Translations under genes and position numbers: made by a program
Part shown: piece by piece, positions 35,911 to 44,453 of the stretch
Position numbering within the stretch: the first letter of the stretch is position 1
Layout of the letters: each line of letters opens with the position of its first letter
From: Pontibacter beigongshangensis
GTDB taxonomy: Bacteria; Bacteroidota; Bacteroidia; Cytophagales; Hymenobacteraceae
Assembly (NCBI RefSeq): GCF_014332515.1
Contig: NZ_VFSD01000005.1
Coordinates: 1 to 64,000 of the forward strand
Direction of reading: 5' to 3'
Length of the DNA: 64,000 bases
Notes under the pieces: generated by a model
The model's database searches: none
What the model saw: the letters and a program-made list of their open reading frames with translations, nothing else
What the model was told of the DNA's origin: nothing

Positions 35911-36493
35911 ATGCGGTTTGCCGCTGCAGCTCCTCAAAAACTCTCACCGGCTCCACTGCCTGCCAAACCGCTCCCAACACCGCTGCCCCTGCAAAACCCA
36001 TCTCCCGCACAACTGCCAGGTTATCCATACTAACACCACCCAAAGCCACGACAGGCAACTTTGCACATTGCAAGGCATGCTCCAAATCTGCTGTGGCAAA
36101 AGCTGCCTGATATCCTTCTTTTGAGATGCTGTTGAAAATGGGGCTGAGAAAAGCATAGTCAAACAGCGGCTGCGGCTGTTGCAACTCTTCCAGCGTATGA
36201 AAGGAGGTGGAAAAGAGCAGCTGCTGCTTTGGCATGTTTGCTGTCCCAGTTCTGGCTGCTTCCGGAAAATGCAGGCCTTTTACCTGGTACTCCTGCGCTA
36301 GTTCGTGGTGGCTGTGGAGCATAAGGCGGCGGTGGTACGGAAGGGGTATTTCATTCAAATAATCGCGCATCTCCCGATAAGAGAAACCCGGTTTGCGCAC
36401 ATGCAGCGTCTCCAGCCCTAGCTCCAGCAGCTGGCACACGAGCGGTATCTCGCCTGCAAAAGGTACTGGTGTGGTGATAAGAATGAGTTTCAT
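35909..36493 (-). CDS. ThiE/TenI-like thiamin phosphate synthase family protein
   Basis: 194 residues of the TMP-TENI family TIM barrel (MKLILITTP, LETLHVRKPGFS, HSHHELA, VVALGGVSMDNL, GFAGAAVLGAVW). Bacteroidetes often carry this second, divergent copy beside true ThiE. It may be a TenI-like thiazole tautomerase or a salvage ThiE; the sequence does not decide. It is convergent to thiF and so lies outside the riboswitch transcript. The ATG at 36493 is used because it opens the first beta strand; a frame extension to 36514 adds nothing. Confidence 0.85.
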   Translation of the reverse strand: MKLILITTPVPFAGEIPLVCQLLELGLETLHVRKPGFSYREMRDYLNEIPLPYHRRLMLHSHHELAQEYQVKGLHFPEAARTGTANMPKQQLLFSTSFHTLEELQQPQPLFDYAFLSPIFNSISKEGYQAAFATADLEHALQCAKLPVVALGGVSMDNLAVVREMGFAGAAVLGAVWQAVEPVRVFEELQRQTA

Positions 36494-36699
36494 ATACGGC
36501 AGGTGTGGCATCAAGAGCGGTGACAGAACAGCGCTGTTGTCTTAAAAACGTTATCAGGCTCAAGCAGAACGCCTTTGCCAGAGCTGGTGTTGTAAAGGTA
36601 GCAACTCCGGCCACAAATCGTTTCTATATCCGGCCTATTTTCCCTAATTTTAACATCCCTAAAATGGCTTTTGAATATAGTTTTCCACTAATACAGAAG

Positions 36700-36736
36700 T
36701 CATTTCTAATTCATAATTTTTAATTTCTAATTCAGA
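36700..36736 (-). repeat. partial family D repeat upstream of dnaE
   Basis: CATTTCTAATTCATAATTTT then TAATTTCTAATTC, six bases before the dnaE TTG start. Confidence 0.5.
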
Positions 36737-36742
36737 AAAACC

Positions 36743-39700
36743 TTGCCTGTATTTTCGCATTTACATACGCACACACAATACTCGCTGCTCGATGGCCAGG
36801 CCAGCATCAGTGCCCTCATGAAAAAGGCGCAGGCCGATGGCATGCCAGCCGTAGCCATGACCGACCACGGAAACATGTTTGCCGCCTTCAACTTTGTGGC
36901 CGAGGCAAACAAGTATAACGTGAAGCCGATTGTGGGCTGCGAGTTTTACCTGGTAAAGGACCGCCACCTCAAAACCTTTACCAAAGAGCAGAAAGATGTG
37001 CGCCACCATCAGTTGCTGCTGGCCAAAGACCAGGACGGTTACCAGAACCTGGCCAAGCTGTGTTCGCTCTCTTACATAGAAGGCGTGTACAGTAAATGGC
37101 CGCGCATCGACAAGGAGCTGCTGCAGAAATACTGCAAAGGGCTGATTGCCACCAGCTGCTGCATTGGCGCCGAGGTGCCCCAGGCTATTCTCTGGAAAAG
37201 CGAAGAAGAGGCTGAAGAGATTTTTAAGTGGTGGCTCGACCTGTTTGGCGAAGACTACTACATTGAAATACAGCGCCATGGCCTGCAGAACATAGACGGC
37301 ACCGGCAAAAGCCAGGAAGATATTAACCAGGTGCTACTGAAGTGGGCGGTGAAGTACAACGTGAAGGTGATCTGCACCAACGACACCCACTACGTAGACC
37401 AGGAAGACTGGAACGCCCACGACATCCTGCTGTGCGTAAACACCGGCGAAGACCAGAGCACCCCCGTGGGTGATTTCCAGACACGCTACTACCGCTTCCT
37501 GTCTGATGACCAGAAAGTGATTTACGACACCGTAGATAACGTGCGTAACAAGTATGGCAACAGCCAGAACATTCGGCAGATGCTGCAGCGCATAGAAGAT
37601 GCCGGCCCCAGAACACGATTTGGTTTCCCCAACGACCAGTTCTACTTCAAGACGCAGGCCGAGATGAACGAGCTGTTCAAGGACGTGCCGCAGGCGGTGG
37701 ACAATACCAACGAGATCGTAGACAAGATTACGCCGCCCAAACTGAAGCGCGACATCCTGCTGCCAAACTTCCCGATTCCGCCCGAACACGCCGATGCCGA
37801 CGCGTTTCTGCGCCACCTGACGTACGTGGGGGCCAAAAAGCGCTACACCGACATTACACCCGAAATAGAAGAGCGCCTCGATTACGAACTCCGCATTATC
37901 CAGACCATGGGTTTTGCCGGTTACTTCCTCATTGTGCAGGACTTTATAAACCGTGGTCGCGAGATGGGTGTGGCCGTGGGGCCGGGCCGTGGCTCGGCGG
38001 CCGGTTCCGCCGTGGCTTACTGCATCGGCATCACGAACATCGACCCGATCAAGTACCAGCTGCTGTTCGAGCGATTCCTGAACCCGGAGCGTGTGTCGAT
38101 GCCCGATATTGATATTGACTTTGACGACGTGAACCGCCAGCGCGTGATCGATTATGTGGTAGATAAATACGGCAAAACGCAGGTGGCCCAGATCATTACC
38201 TTCGGCACCATGGCTGCCAAGTCGTCTATCAAAGATGTGGCTCGTTCTACTTCATTACCGCTTTCTGAGGCAAACGAACTGGCTAAGATGGTACCGGAAA
38301 CACCCGGCACCACGCTTGCCAAGGCCTTTATGGAGAACCTGGACCTGGCCTCCATCCGAGAAGGGAATGATGCTCGTGCCGCCGTTTTGAAACTGGCCGA
38401 AAAGTTGGAAGGTTCCATCCGGAACACCGGCATACACGCGGCAGGTGTTATCATTGCCCCAGACGATATCACAAATTACATCCCGGTCTCTACCTCCAAG
38501 GACTCCGATCTGCTGGTAACGCAGTTCGATGGAAAGGTTATTGAAAGTGCCGGTATGCTGAAGATGGACTTTTTGGGCCTGAAAACCTTGACCATCATCA
38601 AAGATGCCATCGAGCTCATCAGGAAAAACCACGGGGTAGAGATCGATATCGATGAGATTCCAATAGACGACGAAAAGACTTACCAGCTTTACCAGCGCGG
38701 CGACACGATTGGTACTTTCCAGTTTGAGTCGGAGGGGATGCGGATGTATCTCAAGGATTTGCAGCCGACTAACATTGAAGACCTGATTGCCATGAACGCC
38801 CTGTATCGTCCGGGTCCGATGCAGTTCATCCCGAACTTTATTAACCGGAAGCATGGCCGCGAAGAAGTAGAGTACCCGCACGAGCTGCTCAAGCCGATTC
38901 TGGAGTACTCCTATGGTATTATGGTGTACCAGGAGCAGATCATGCAGACCGCCCAGATTCTGGCTGGTTACTCACTGGGTGGTGCCGACTTGCTGCGCCG
39001 CGCTATGGGTAAGAAGGACATGAAGAAGATGGCTGAAGAGCGCGAGAAGTTCATTAAAGGAGCTGGCGAAATCCATAAAATTCCGGCCAAGAAAGCTTCT
39101 GAGGTGTTCGACGTGATGGAGAAGTTTGCCCAGTACGGCTTTAACCGCTCCCACTCTGCTGCCTATTCTGTAGTGGCTTACCAAACGGGCTACCTGAAGG
39201 CGCACTACCCTGCCGAGTACATGGCGGCCGTGCTCACCAACAACATGAACGACATCAAAAAGGTGACGTTCTTTATTGAGGAGGCGCGGAAGCAAGGCGT
39301 GGCCGTACTTGGCCCAGACGTGAACGAATCGCTCCTGAAATTTAACGTGAACGAGCAAGGGCAGATTCGTTTTGGCCTGGCCGCCATAAAAGGCACCGGT
39401 GAGGCTGCCGTAGACGCTATTATTTCTGAAAGAGAGAAAAACGGGCTTTACCAGGACATTTTTGACTTCTCGAAGCGCATTAACCTGCGTGCCGTGAACA
39501 AGAAAACCTTCGAGAGTATGGCTTTGGCCGGAGCTTTCGACTCGTGGGGGCTGTATAACCGGGCGCAGCTGATAGAGGTGCCGGAAGGCGAGAACATCAG
39601 CTTGCTGGAAAAGGCAGTGCGCTATGGCAACAGCTACCAGGCAGAGCAACAGGCGGCACAGCAGTCGTTGTTCGGAGGGGGAGCCGCTGTGGCAGCACCC

Positions 39701-40366
39701 TTGCCAAAAATACCTGAAGTAGCCCCCTGGACCCAGGCAGAAATGCTTCGGCGCGAGAAAGAGGTAGTAGGTTTCTACATCTCCGGGCACCCGCTCGACC
39801 AGTTCAAGCTCGAAATAGACTCTTACTGCTCCTGCTCGCTCGATAAAATTGCGGAATACAAAAACCGCGACATTAATGTGGCAGGGATGGTATCGGATGT
39901 GGTGATTCGGACGGCTAAGAATGGGAACCCGTTTGCGCTGTTCTCTATCGAGGATTATGACTCTACCATGCAGATGGCGCTGTTCGGTGAAGACTATGTG
40001 AAGTTTTCGCCTTACCTGAAAATAGGGCTCTACCTGTTTATAAGGGGCAAAGTGCAGCTGCGCTACCGCACCGAGGACCAGTGGGAGCTGAAGCCAACGA
40101 ACATCCAATTGCTTGGCGACATCACCGACAAAATGGCACAGGGCGTACACATCAACATCAACCTGCAGCTCCTGAACCAGGCTTTGGCCGAAGCGCTTGA
40201 AAATGCGATTGTAACAAGCCCGGGTCAGAAGCGACTGGAGATCACGCTGCACATGCCCGATGAAAAGCTTGCCCTCTCCACCTACTCCCGCAAATACCGC
40301 ATCGACCCAAAACTGTTCCTGGAGCAGATTAAGGAGCTGGGGCTGGGAGAGTGTAAGCTGATTTAG
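36743..40366 (+). CDS. dnaE: DNA polymerase III alpha subunit
   Basis: 1207 residues, the replicative polymerase. N-terminal PHP domain (HLHTHTQYSLLDGQ, MTDHGNM). Palm with catalytic aspartates in MPDIDIDFDD and the VGPGRGSAAGSAVAYC loop. Fingers with QEQIMQTAQILAGYS. Tandem HhH region, then a C-terminal OB fold (INVAGMVSDVVIRTAKNGN). Length and order match Bacteroidetes DnaE. The start is TTG at 36743: MPVFSHLHTHT aligns with the family N-terminus and no ATG upstream fits. A family D-like repeat sits directly in front. Confidence 0.98.
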   Translation: MPVFSHLHTHTQYSLLDGQASISALMKKAQADGMPAVAMTDHGNMFAAFNFVAEANKYNVKPIVGCEFYLVKDRHLKTFTKEQKDVRHHQLLLAKDQDGYQNLAKLCSLSYIEGVYSKWPRIDKELLQKYCKGLIATSCCIGAEVPQAILWKSEEEAEEIFKWWLDLFGEDYYIEIQRHGLQNIDGTGKSQEDINQVLLKWAVKYNVKVICTNDTHYVDQEDWNAHDILLCVNTGEDQSTPVGDFQTRYYRFLSDDQKVIYDTVDNVRNKYGNSQNIRQMLQRIEDAGPRTRFGFPNDQFYFKTQAEMNELFKDVPQAVDNTNEIVDKITPPKLKRDILLPNFPIPPEHADADAFLRHLTYVGAKKRYTDITPEIEERLDYELRIIQTMGFAGYFLIVQDFINRGREMGVAVGPGRGSAAGSAVAYCIGITNIDPIKYQLLFERFLNPERVSMPDIDIDFDDVNRQRVIDYVVDKYGKTQVAQIITFGTMAAKSSIKDVARSTSLPLSEANELAKMVPETPGTTLAKAFMENLDLASIREGNDARAAVLKLAEKLEGSIRNTGIHAAGVIIAPDDITNYIPVSTSKDSDLLVTQFDGKVIESAGMLKMDFLGLKTLTIIKDAIELIRKNHGVEIDIDEIPIDDEKTYQLYQRGDTIGTFQFESEGMRMYLKDLQPTNIEDLIAMNALYRPGPMQFIPNFINRKHGREEVEYPHELLKPILEYSYGIMVYQEQIMQTAQILAGYSLGGADLLRRAMGKKDMKKMAEEREKFIKGAGEIHKIPAKKASEVFDVMEKFAQYGFNRSHSAAYSVVAYQTGYLKAHYPAEYMAAVLTNNMNDIKKVTFFIEEARKQGVAVLGPDVNESLLKFNVNEQGQIRFGLAAIKGTGEAAVDAIISEREKNGLYQDIFDFSKRINLRAVNKKTFESMALAGAFDSWGLYNRAQLIEVPEGENISLLEKAVRYGNSYQAEQQAAQQSLFGGGAAVAAPLPKIPEVAPWTQAEMLRREKEVVGFYISGHPLDQFKLEIDSYCSCSLDKIAEYKNRDINVAGMVSDVVIRTAKNGNPFALFSIEDYDSTMQMALFGEDYVKFSPYLKIGLYLFIRGKVQLRYRTEDQWELKPTNIQLLGDITDKMAQGVHININLQLLNQALAEALENAIVTSPGQKRLEITLHMPDEKLALSTYSRKYRIDPKLFLEQIKELGLGECKLI

Positions 40367-40409
40367 TTTTTTTGATTTGGATTTTTTTGATTTGGAAATT
40401 TGAAGATGT

Positions 40410-40460
40410 GCAGCAGCAGTGAAAGATGCCTCCAGAGGGGCATTTTCATTAGCATAATTT
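40410..40460 (+). repeat. dispersed repeat family A, copy 17
   Basis: GCAGCAGCAG lead, ATGCC-TCCAGAGG-GGCAT core able to form a hairpin, tail TTTTCATT-AGC-ATAATT. Confidence 0.85.
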
Positions 40461-40698
40461 CTCAATAAAGGATAAAAGGATTTTGCGGATGACGCTATAT
40501 GCCGCCAGTTTGAGCGAAGCGGGAACTGGTGGTAAAAAATGACAGGAAGTTTTCAACTTCCGTGGATCGAATTCCTTCACGCGCAGGTTACAAACTTGCT
40601 GCCATGTGCAGCCACAAGTTACGCTGTCGCTAAACTTGCGGCATGAGAGGAAATCAAGTTAATCTGGTAAATCCTTCTAATCAAGGTTCAGACTAAGG

Positions 40699-40745
40699 AG
40701 CAGCAGCAGGAATGCCTCTGGAGGGCAATTTTCATTAGCATAATT
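40699..40745 (+). repeat. dispersed repeat family A, copy 18
   Basis: AGCAGCAGCAGG lead, core CCTCTGGAGG, tail TTTTCATT-AGC-ATAATT. Confidence 0.85.
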
Positions 40746-40760
40746 CAACTCTCACGCTCA

Positions 40761-40806
40761 AACAAGAAGCCCCTGGAGCAGCCGTTGCTCCAGGGGCTCT
40801 TGTTTG
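40761..40806. terminator. bidirectional terminator
   Basis: AGCCCCTGGAGCA-GCCGT-TGCTCCAGGGGCT stem, extended by AACAAG / CTTGTT. Confidence 0.85.
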
Positions 40807-40910
40807 GATGCTGCTCAAAATCTTTTGTTAATTTCTTCAGCTCTACCAGGTGTTTAAAACGGCCAGTGGCCGCGGAATAGTCGTCACGAGCGAGGACGCT
40901 CGCGCCAGCA

Positions 40911-40957
40911 TAATTTTAATTTTGAATTTCTAATTTTGAATTAAGCGAAGCCGCAGA
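40911..40957 (-). repeat. family D repeat after the receptor stop codon
   Basis: On the minus strand TGA is followed by TCTGCGGCTTCGCTTAATTC and AAAATTAGAAATTCAAAATT. Confidence 0.6.
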
Positions 40958-43390
40958 TCAGTTACCTGTCCTGTTCAGCTCATCCAGGTTGGTATTGCGG
41001 CTTTTGGCATCGAACTTGGTGCCTTTGTTGAAATTATAGCGCAGGTTCAGCCTTACCCCCTGCGCGCCCTGGTACTGATTGATGGTGTTGAAATTGCCGT
41101 TGATGTCGGCCGTGATCAGGAGTTCGCGGCTTCTGAAAATATCAGTAAAGTTCAGGGCGACAGAAAGTTTGTCGTTCATAAAAGATCGCTTCAGACCGGA
41201 ATCTATCCACCAGTTGGCCTTGATGGCATACAAACCATACACAGCCGGGCCCTGGTAGCCTCCGTTTATTTCCATCTTCAGCCCCAGCGGCAGCTGTATG
41301 GTGTGGTTAGATTGGAACATAAGGGTAAGCTGATCGTTTTTCACGGATGCGCCATCTATGGTTTTCAGAAATTCCTGGTAGAACCCGTTAATGGTGTTGT
41401 TGACCTGCCACTTATCAGAAAACTTAACCGGCAGGATCAGCGTGGCTCCGGCACTTTTCATGTTATCAACATTTTGCTGCTGGTACACCGTGGTGTCCGG
41501 GCTATACTGCATCGGGATCTCGGCCATGTAGTCTTTGGTAATGCCATAGCTTAGCACCAGCGTGTAGTCGTTTTTCAGGGTTTGCGTTACCTCAAACGTA
41601 TTGGTGTACTGTGGCCGCAGGTAAGGGTTGCCTTCAGACCAGGTGTAAGGGTCGAGGTAGAAGATGAAGGGGTTAAGCGCACCATAATAAGGCCGGTTGA
41701 TGCGTCGGTTTATCTTGTAACCCACCTGGTAATGCTCGCTCACCTTCTGCTGCACAAACAAGGTCGGAAATAGATCAAAATAGTCTCGGTCGGTTGTCTG
41801 GTTGGTAGTTTCGGAGTAGCCTTCCGTCAGCGTCTGCTCGGCTCTCAAACCAGCCTGCACATTCCATTTTTCGCTCAGTTTTGCGGTAAGGCTTGCGTAA
41901 GCTGCAAAAATACTTTCTTTGTATATAAAGTGGTTGCTCCTGTTCGGGTCCAGAGTCTCGGCATCGCCGGCGTTTTGGTAAAAGAGTATTTCGTTATCGG
42001 ATTTTACATAGCTGGCCTTTGCGCCCGTCTCCAATTTCGTGTTTTTAGTGATGTTCTTGATAAAATCTACCTTCGCCGCATAAATATGAAAGCTGTTCGG
42101 GTTATGACTTCTTAGCCTGTCGCTGGTGGCGGGGGCACCGGTGTTCAAGGCTTCGTATCTGTTCCGGAAAGAGCCTCTGTCTTTGCTGCTCAGGATAACA
42201 TAGTCCAGGTCAGCAGACAAGGTGGTGCCAGCTGTATCTAGCTTGCCGGTGTAGTGGAGGTTAAAGGTGCCGTTGCCAGATTGTTCATCTGTGCTGTTCC
42301 TGGCCTCCACGAACAGGTTGTTGGCCGGGTTGCTCTCGCGCAGATACGACTCGGTGTTAAAAGACCCATCAAATTTGGTATGCGATAAATAAGTCGTAAA
42401 GCCGATGCTGTGGTTATCGTTCAGGTCGTAATCAGTGCCCACACGCAAGGATGGCACTATTCGCTTGGTTTCTTCGTAGCCGTTCTGGTCGAAGTAAAAA
42501 GACTCGTTGCCACTGTTGAAGATGCGGCCCATGTACATGTTGCGGAAGTTGTGGCGGCTGCCAAAATCGAGGGTGGCACTAGTGCTCCACTTGCCGTACT
42601 TGTAGTTCAGGTTGCCTCCAGCGGTGTAGTGGTTCAGGCGGTTGTAGCGGTATCCGGCATACACACTGCCATTCATACCATAGCGGGTGTCTTTCTTCAG
42701 GTTGATGTTGATAATGCCCGAAGCACCGGCCGCATCGAAGCGGGCAGAGGGGCTGGTAATGATCTCAAGGTCTTTCAGGTTCTCGGCCGACATGCTCTGC
42801 AGGAGGTTCTGCAGATCTTTGCCTGACATAAAGGTCTGCTTGCCATTGATCATGATCTGCACGCCAGATTTACCGTTGAGTTGTATGTTCCCCTCCTGGT
42901 CGATCCAGATGCCCGGCGATTTTTCCAGCACTTCGTAGGCATTGTTACCGGCAGCCATGGCTGTACCCTCCACACTCACCACCAGCTTGTCGGGGTGCGT
43001 GGTAATAGTTGGTCGCAGGGCCTGCACGTTCACTTCCTTCAGCACTCTGGCATCCGACTTCAGGTATATTTCACCAAATTTCCTGGAAAAGCCTTCGCCG
43101 CTTACCTCGAATGGAGCTGTTTTGAACGTGGCAAAGCCCAGCCCGCTCACTTGTAGTATATAAGTACCTTTAGCAGGCGATTTTATCTGGAAATGGCCTT
43201 CCATATCGGCTACAGCACCTGTTACAATGGCAGCTGTGGCCGCATCTAAGACAGCTACGTTTACAAACCCGGCCCCTTCTTTTTTATCATCCAAAACTTT
43301 TCCGGTTAGCATACCGCCCGATTGGGCAAAGCAACTGATGTAGACGTTTACGAGCAGAAATGCCAACAGGAAGAGATAAAATTTTTTCAT
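40958..43390 (-). CDS. outer-membrane beta-barrel receptor (OMP_b-brl_3 type)
   Basis: 810 residues. Signal peptide (FLLAFLLVNVYISCFAQ). Residues of about 25-115 form a carboxypeptidase-regulatory-like beta-sandwich (LTGKVLDDKKEGAGFVNVAV, GHFQIKSPAKGTYILQVSGL). Next comes a TonB-receptor plug-like region (EVLEKSPGIWIDQEGNIQLN, GKSGVQIMINGKQTF, SARFDAAGASGIININL), then a 22-strand-type barrel. This is the TonB-dependent-receptor-related outer-membrane protein family common in Bacteroidetes. No SusD partner adjoins it, so the ligand cannot be guessed. Confidence 0.93.
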   Translation of the reverse strand: MKKFYLFLLAFLLVNVYISCFAQSGGMLTGKVLDDKKEGAGFVNVAVLDAATAAIVTGAVADMEGHFQIKSPAKGTYILQVSGLGFATFKTAPFEVSGEGFSRKFGEIYLKSDARVLKEVNVQALRPTITTHPDKLVVSVEGTAMAAGNNAYEVLEKSPGIWIDQEGNIQLNGKSGVQIMINGKQTFMSGKDLQNLLQSMSAENLKDLEIITSPSARFDAAGASGIININLKKDTRYGMNGSVYAGYRYNRLNHYTAGGNLNYKYGKWSTSATLDFGSRHNFRNMYMGRIFNSGNESFYFDQNGYEETKRIVPSLRVGTDYDLNDNHSIGFTTYLSHTKFDGSFNTESYLRESNPANNLFVEARNSTDEQSGNGTFNLHYTGKLDTAGTTLSADLDYVILSSKDRGSFRNRYEALNTGAPATSDRLRSHNPNSFHIYAAKVDFIKNITKNTKLETGAKASYVKSDNEILFYQNAGDAETLDPNRSNHFIYKESIFAAYASLTAKLSEKWNVQAGLRAEQTLTEGYSETTNQTTDRDYFDLFPTLFVQQKVSEHYQVGYKINRRINRPYYGALNPFIFYLDPYTWSEGNPYLRPQYTNTFEVTQTLKNDYTLVLSYGITKDYMAEIPMQYSPDTTVYQQQNVDNMKSAGATLILPVKFSDKWQVNNTINGFYQEFLKTIDGASVKNDQLTLMFQSNHTIQLPLGLKMEINGGYQGPAVYGLYAIKANWWIDSGLKRSFMNDKLSVALNFTDIFRSRELLITADINGNFNTINQYQGAQGVRLNLRYNFNKGTKFDAKSRNTNLDELNRTGN

Positions 43391-43701
43391 GGTTTTATTT
43401 TGTATGGAGTGGGGTAATGGGCGCAGTGCAGTAAAACAAAAACAACCGCCAGAGAAGCAGTTACAATTAAAGAGATGTAAAAAGAGAACAGGAGGTTGCT
43501 TGGGTAATTTAAAAAATTCTTAAAAATATTCTGGTGAGCCTTCAGAGAAGGCCGGACTTTTGAATAAACACAGCTGTTTCGCCTAATCTCTGCTATCCTT
43601 GATTTTCTAGCTGCTCTTTCGGACTTCCTAGTTCGCTTCAGTGGTAGTTCCGGGTTAGGAGATCCGGAACAGCAGCGTCAGGCGAACCATCAGGGAATGC
43701 C

Positions 43702-43760
43702 AATTATTCTAATGAAAATGCCCCTCCAGAGGCATTTTGCTCTGCCGCTGCTGCTGCTGC
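43702..43760 (-). repeat. dispersed repeat family A, copy 19
   Basis: Reverse orientation. AAAATGCC-CCTCCAGA-GGCATTTT can form an 8-bp stem. Tail triplet AGA; extended GCTGCTGCTGC lead. Confidence 0.85.
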
Positions 43761-43955
43761 TCAACTGAAGAAAGTGCTGATCCAGAGCTCAACTTTTCAC
43801 TAATCTACCCGGTTCTCAAATAATTTCTTTCGTTCCTTTTGCTTCTGAATCTTTTATTGACAACATTTGTTTATACAAATGAAACACACCCATTCAGCAA
43901 GTTCTGACGTAAGTAAAGATGGTTGCTTAAGGTGTAAAGGCAGGCTATAAGACAG

Positions 43956-43989
43956 CTTGTCATATTTTAAATCTTTGGGCATATATTTG
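43956..43989 (+). promoter_or_regulatory. trxA promoter
   Basis: TTG at 43957-43959 and TATATTTG at 43982-43989. Leader of about 50 bases before the ATG. Confidence 0.5.
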
Positions 43990-44045
43990 CCGGATCTATT
44001 TTTAATAAATTGCAAACAGAATTATAATAACAAACTGTTAAAATT

Positions 44046-44372
44046 ATGGCTAACAAAGCAATAGAAATCACAGATGCAAATTTTGATGAGATCATCAATT
44101 CAGATAAACCTGTTTTAGTAGACTTTTGGGCAGAGTGGTGCGGCCCATGCCGCATGGTTGGCCCGATCGTTGAAGAACTGGCAGGCGAATACGAAGGCAA
44201 AGCCGTGATCGGCAAAGTTGACGTAGACGCTAACCCACAGACCTCTGCTAAATTCGGTATCCGCAGCATTCCTACCCTACTCGTGTTCAAAGGCGGGCAG
44301 GTTGTAGACAAGCAGGTAGGTGCCGTGCCTAAAAACGTACTTTCTCAGAAACTGGAAGCCCAAATGGCTTAA
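44046..44372 (+). CDS. trxA: thioredoxin
   Basis: 108 residues, canonical thioredoxin fold with the redox-active [11 protein letters not shown] (Trp-Cys-Gly-Pro-Cys) near residue 32, and the cis-Pro in [13 protein letters not shown]. It reduces cytoplasmic protein disulfides and gives electrons to ribonucleotide reductase and others. Followed by a strong bidirectional terminator. Confidence 0.98.
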   Translation: MANKAIEITDANFDEIINSDKPVLVDFWAEWCGPCRMVGPIVEELAGEYEGKAVIGKVDVDANPQTSAKFGIRSIPTLLVFKGGQVVDKQVGAVPKNVLSQKLEAQMA

Positions 44373-44385
44373 GCCCAGGGAACGC

Positions 44386-44435
44386 AAAAAAAGGCGAGCG
44401 CCACTACCCAAAAGTAGTGGCGCTCGCCTTTTTTA
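44386..44435. terminator. bidirectional terminator, trxA / 44454 gene
   Basis: AAGGCGAGCGCCACTAC-CCAAAA-GTAGTGGCGCTCGCCTT, a 17-bp perfect stem with A-run and T-run flanks. Confidence 0.95.
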
Positions 44436-44453
44436 TTTCCGGTCAGTCCTGCC

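Larger units (their letters stand above)
40367..40957. other. dnaE / receptor convergent region
   Basis: No gene. A repeated TTTTTTTGATTTGGA stretch after the dnaE stop, family A copies 17 and 18 in the same orientation, a GCTGTCGCTAAACTTGCGGC stretch shared with 35722, a terminator, and a family D repeat at the right edge. Confidence 0.6.
43391..44045. other. divergent intergenic region, receptor / trxA
   Basis: 655 bases without a gene. It holds family A copy 19, otherwise unremarkable DNA, and the trxA promoter at its right end. Confidence 0.55.

Noticed and set aside
36343..36366. ATTTCATTCAAATAATC, like a family A tail, inside the thiE-like gene
   Set aside because: Lacks the palindrome and the lead; coding sequence for NEIPLPY explains it, so it is probably chance.
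38972..40465. 497-codon open frame opposite dnaE
   Set aside because: Antisense shadow of a strongly conserved gene.
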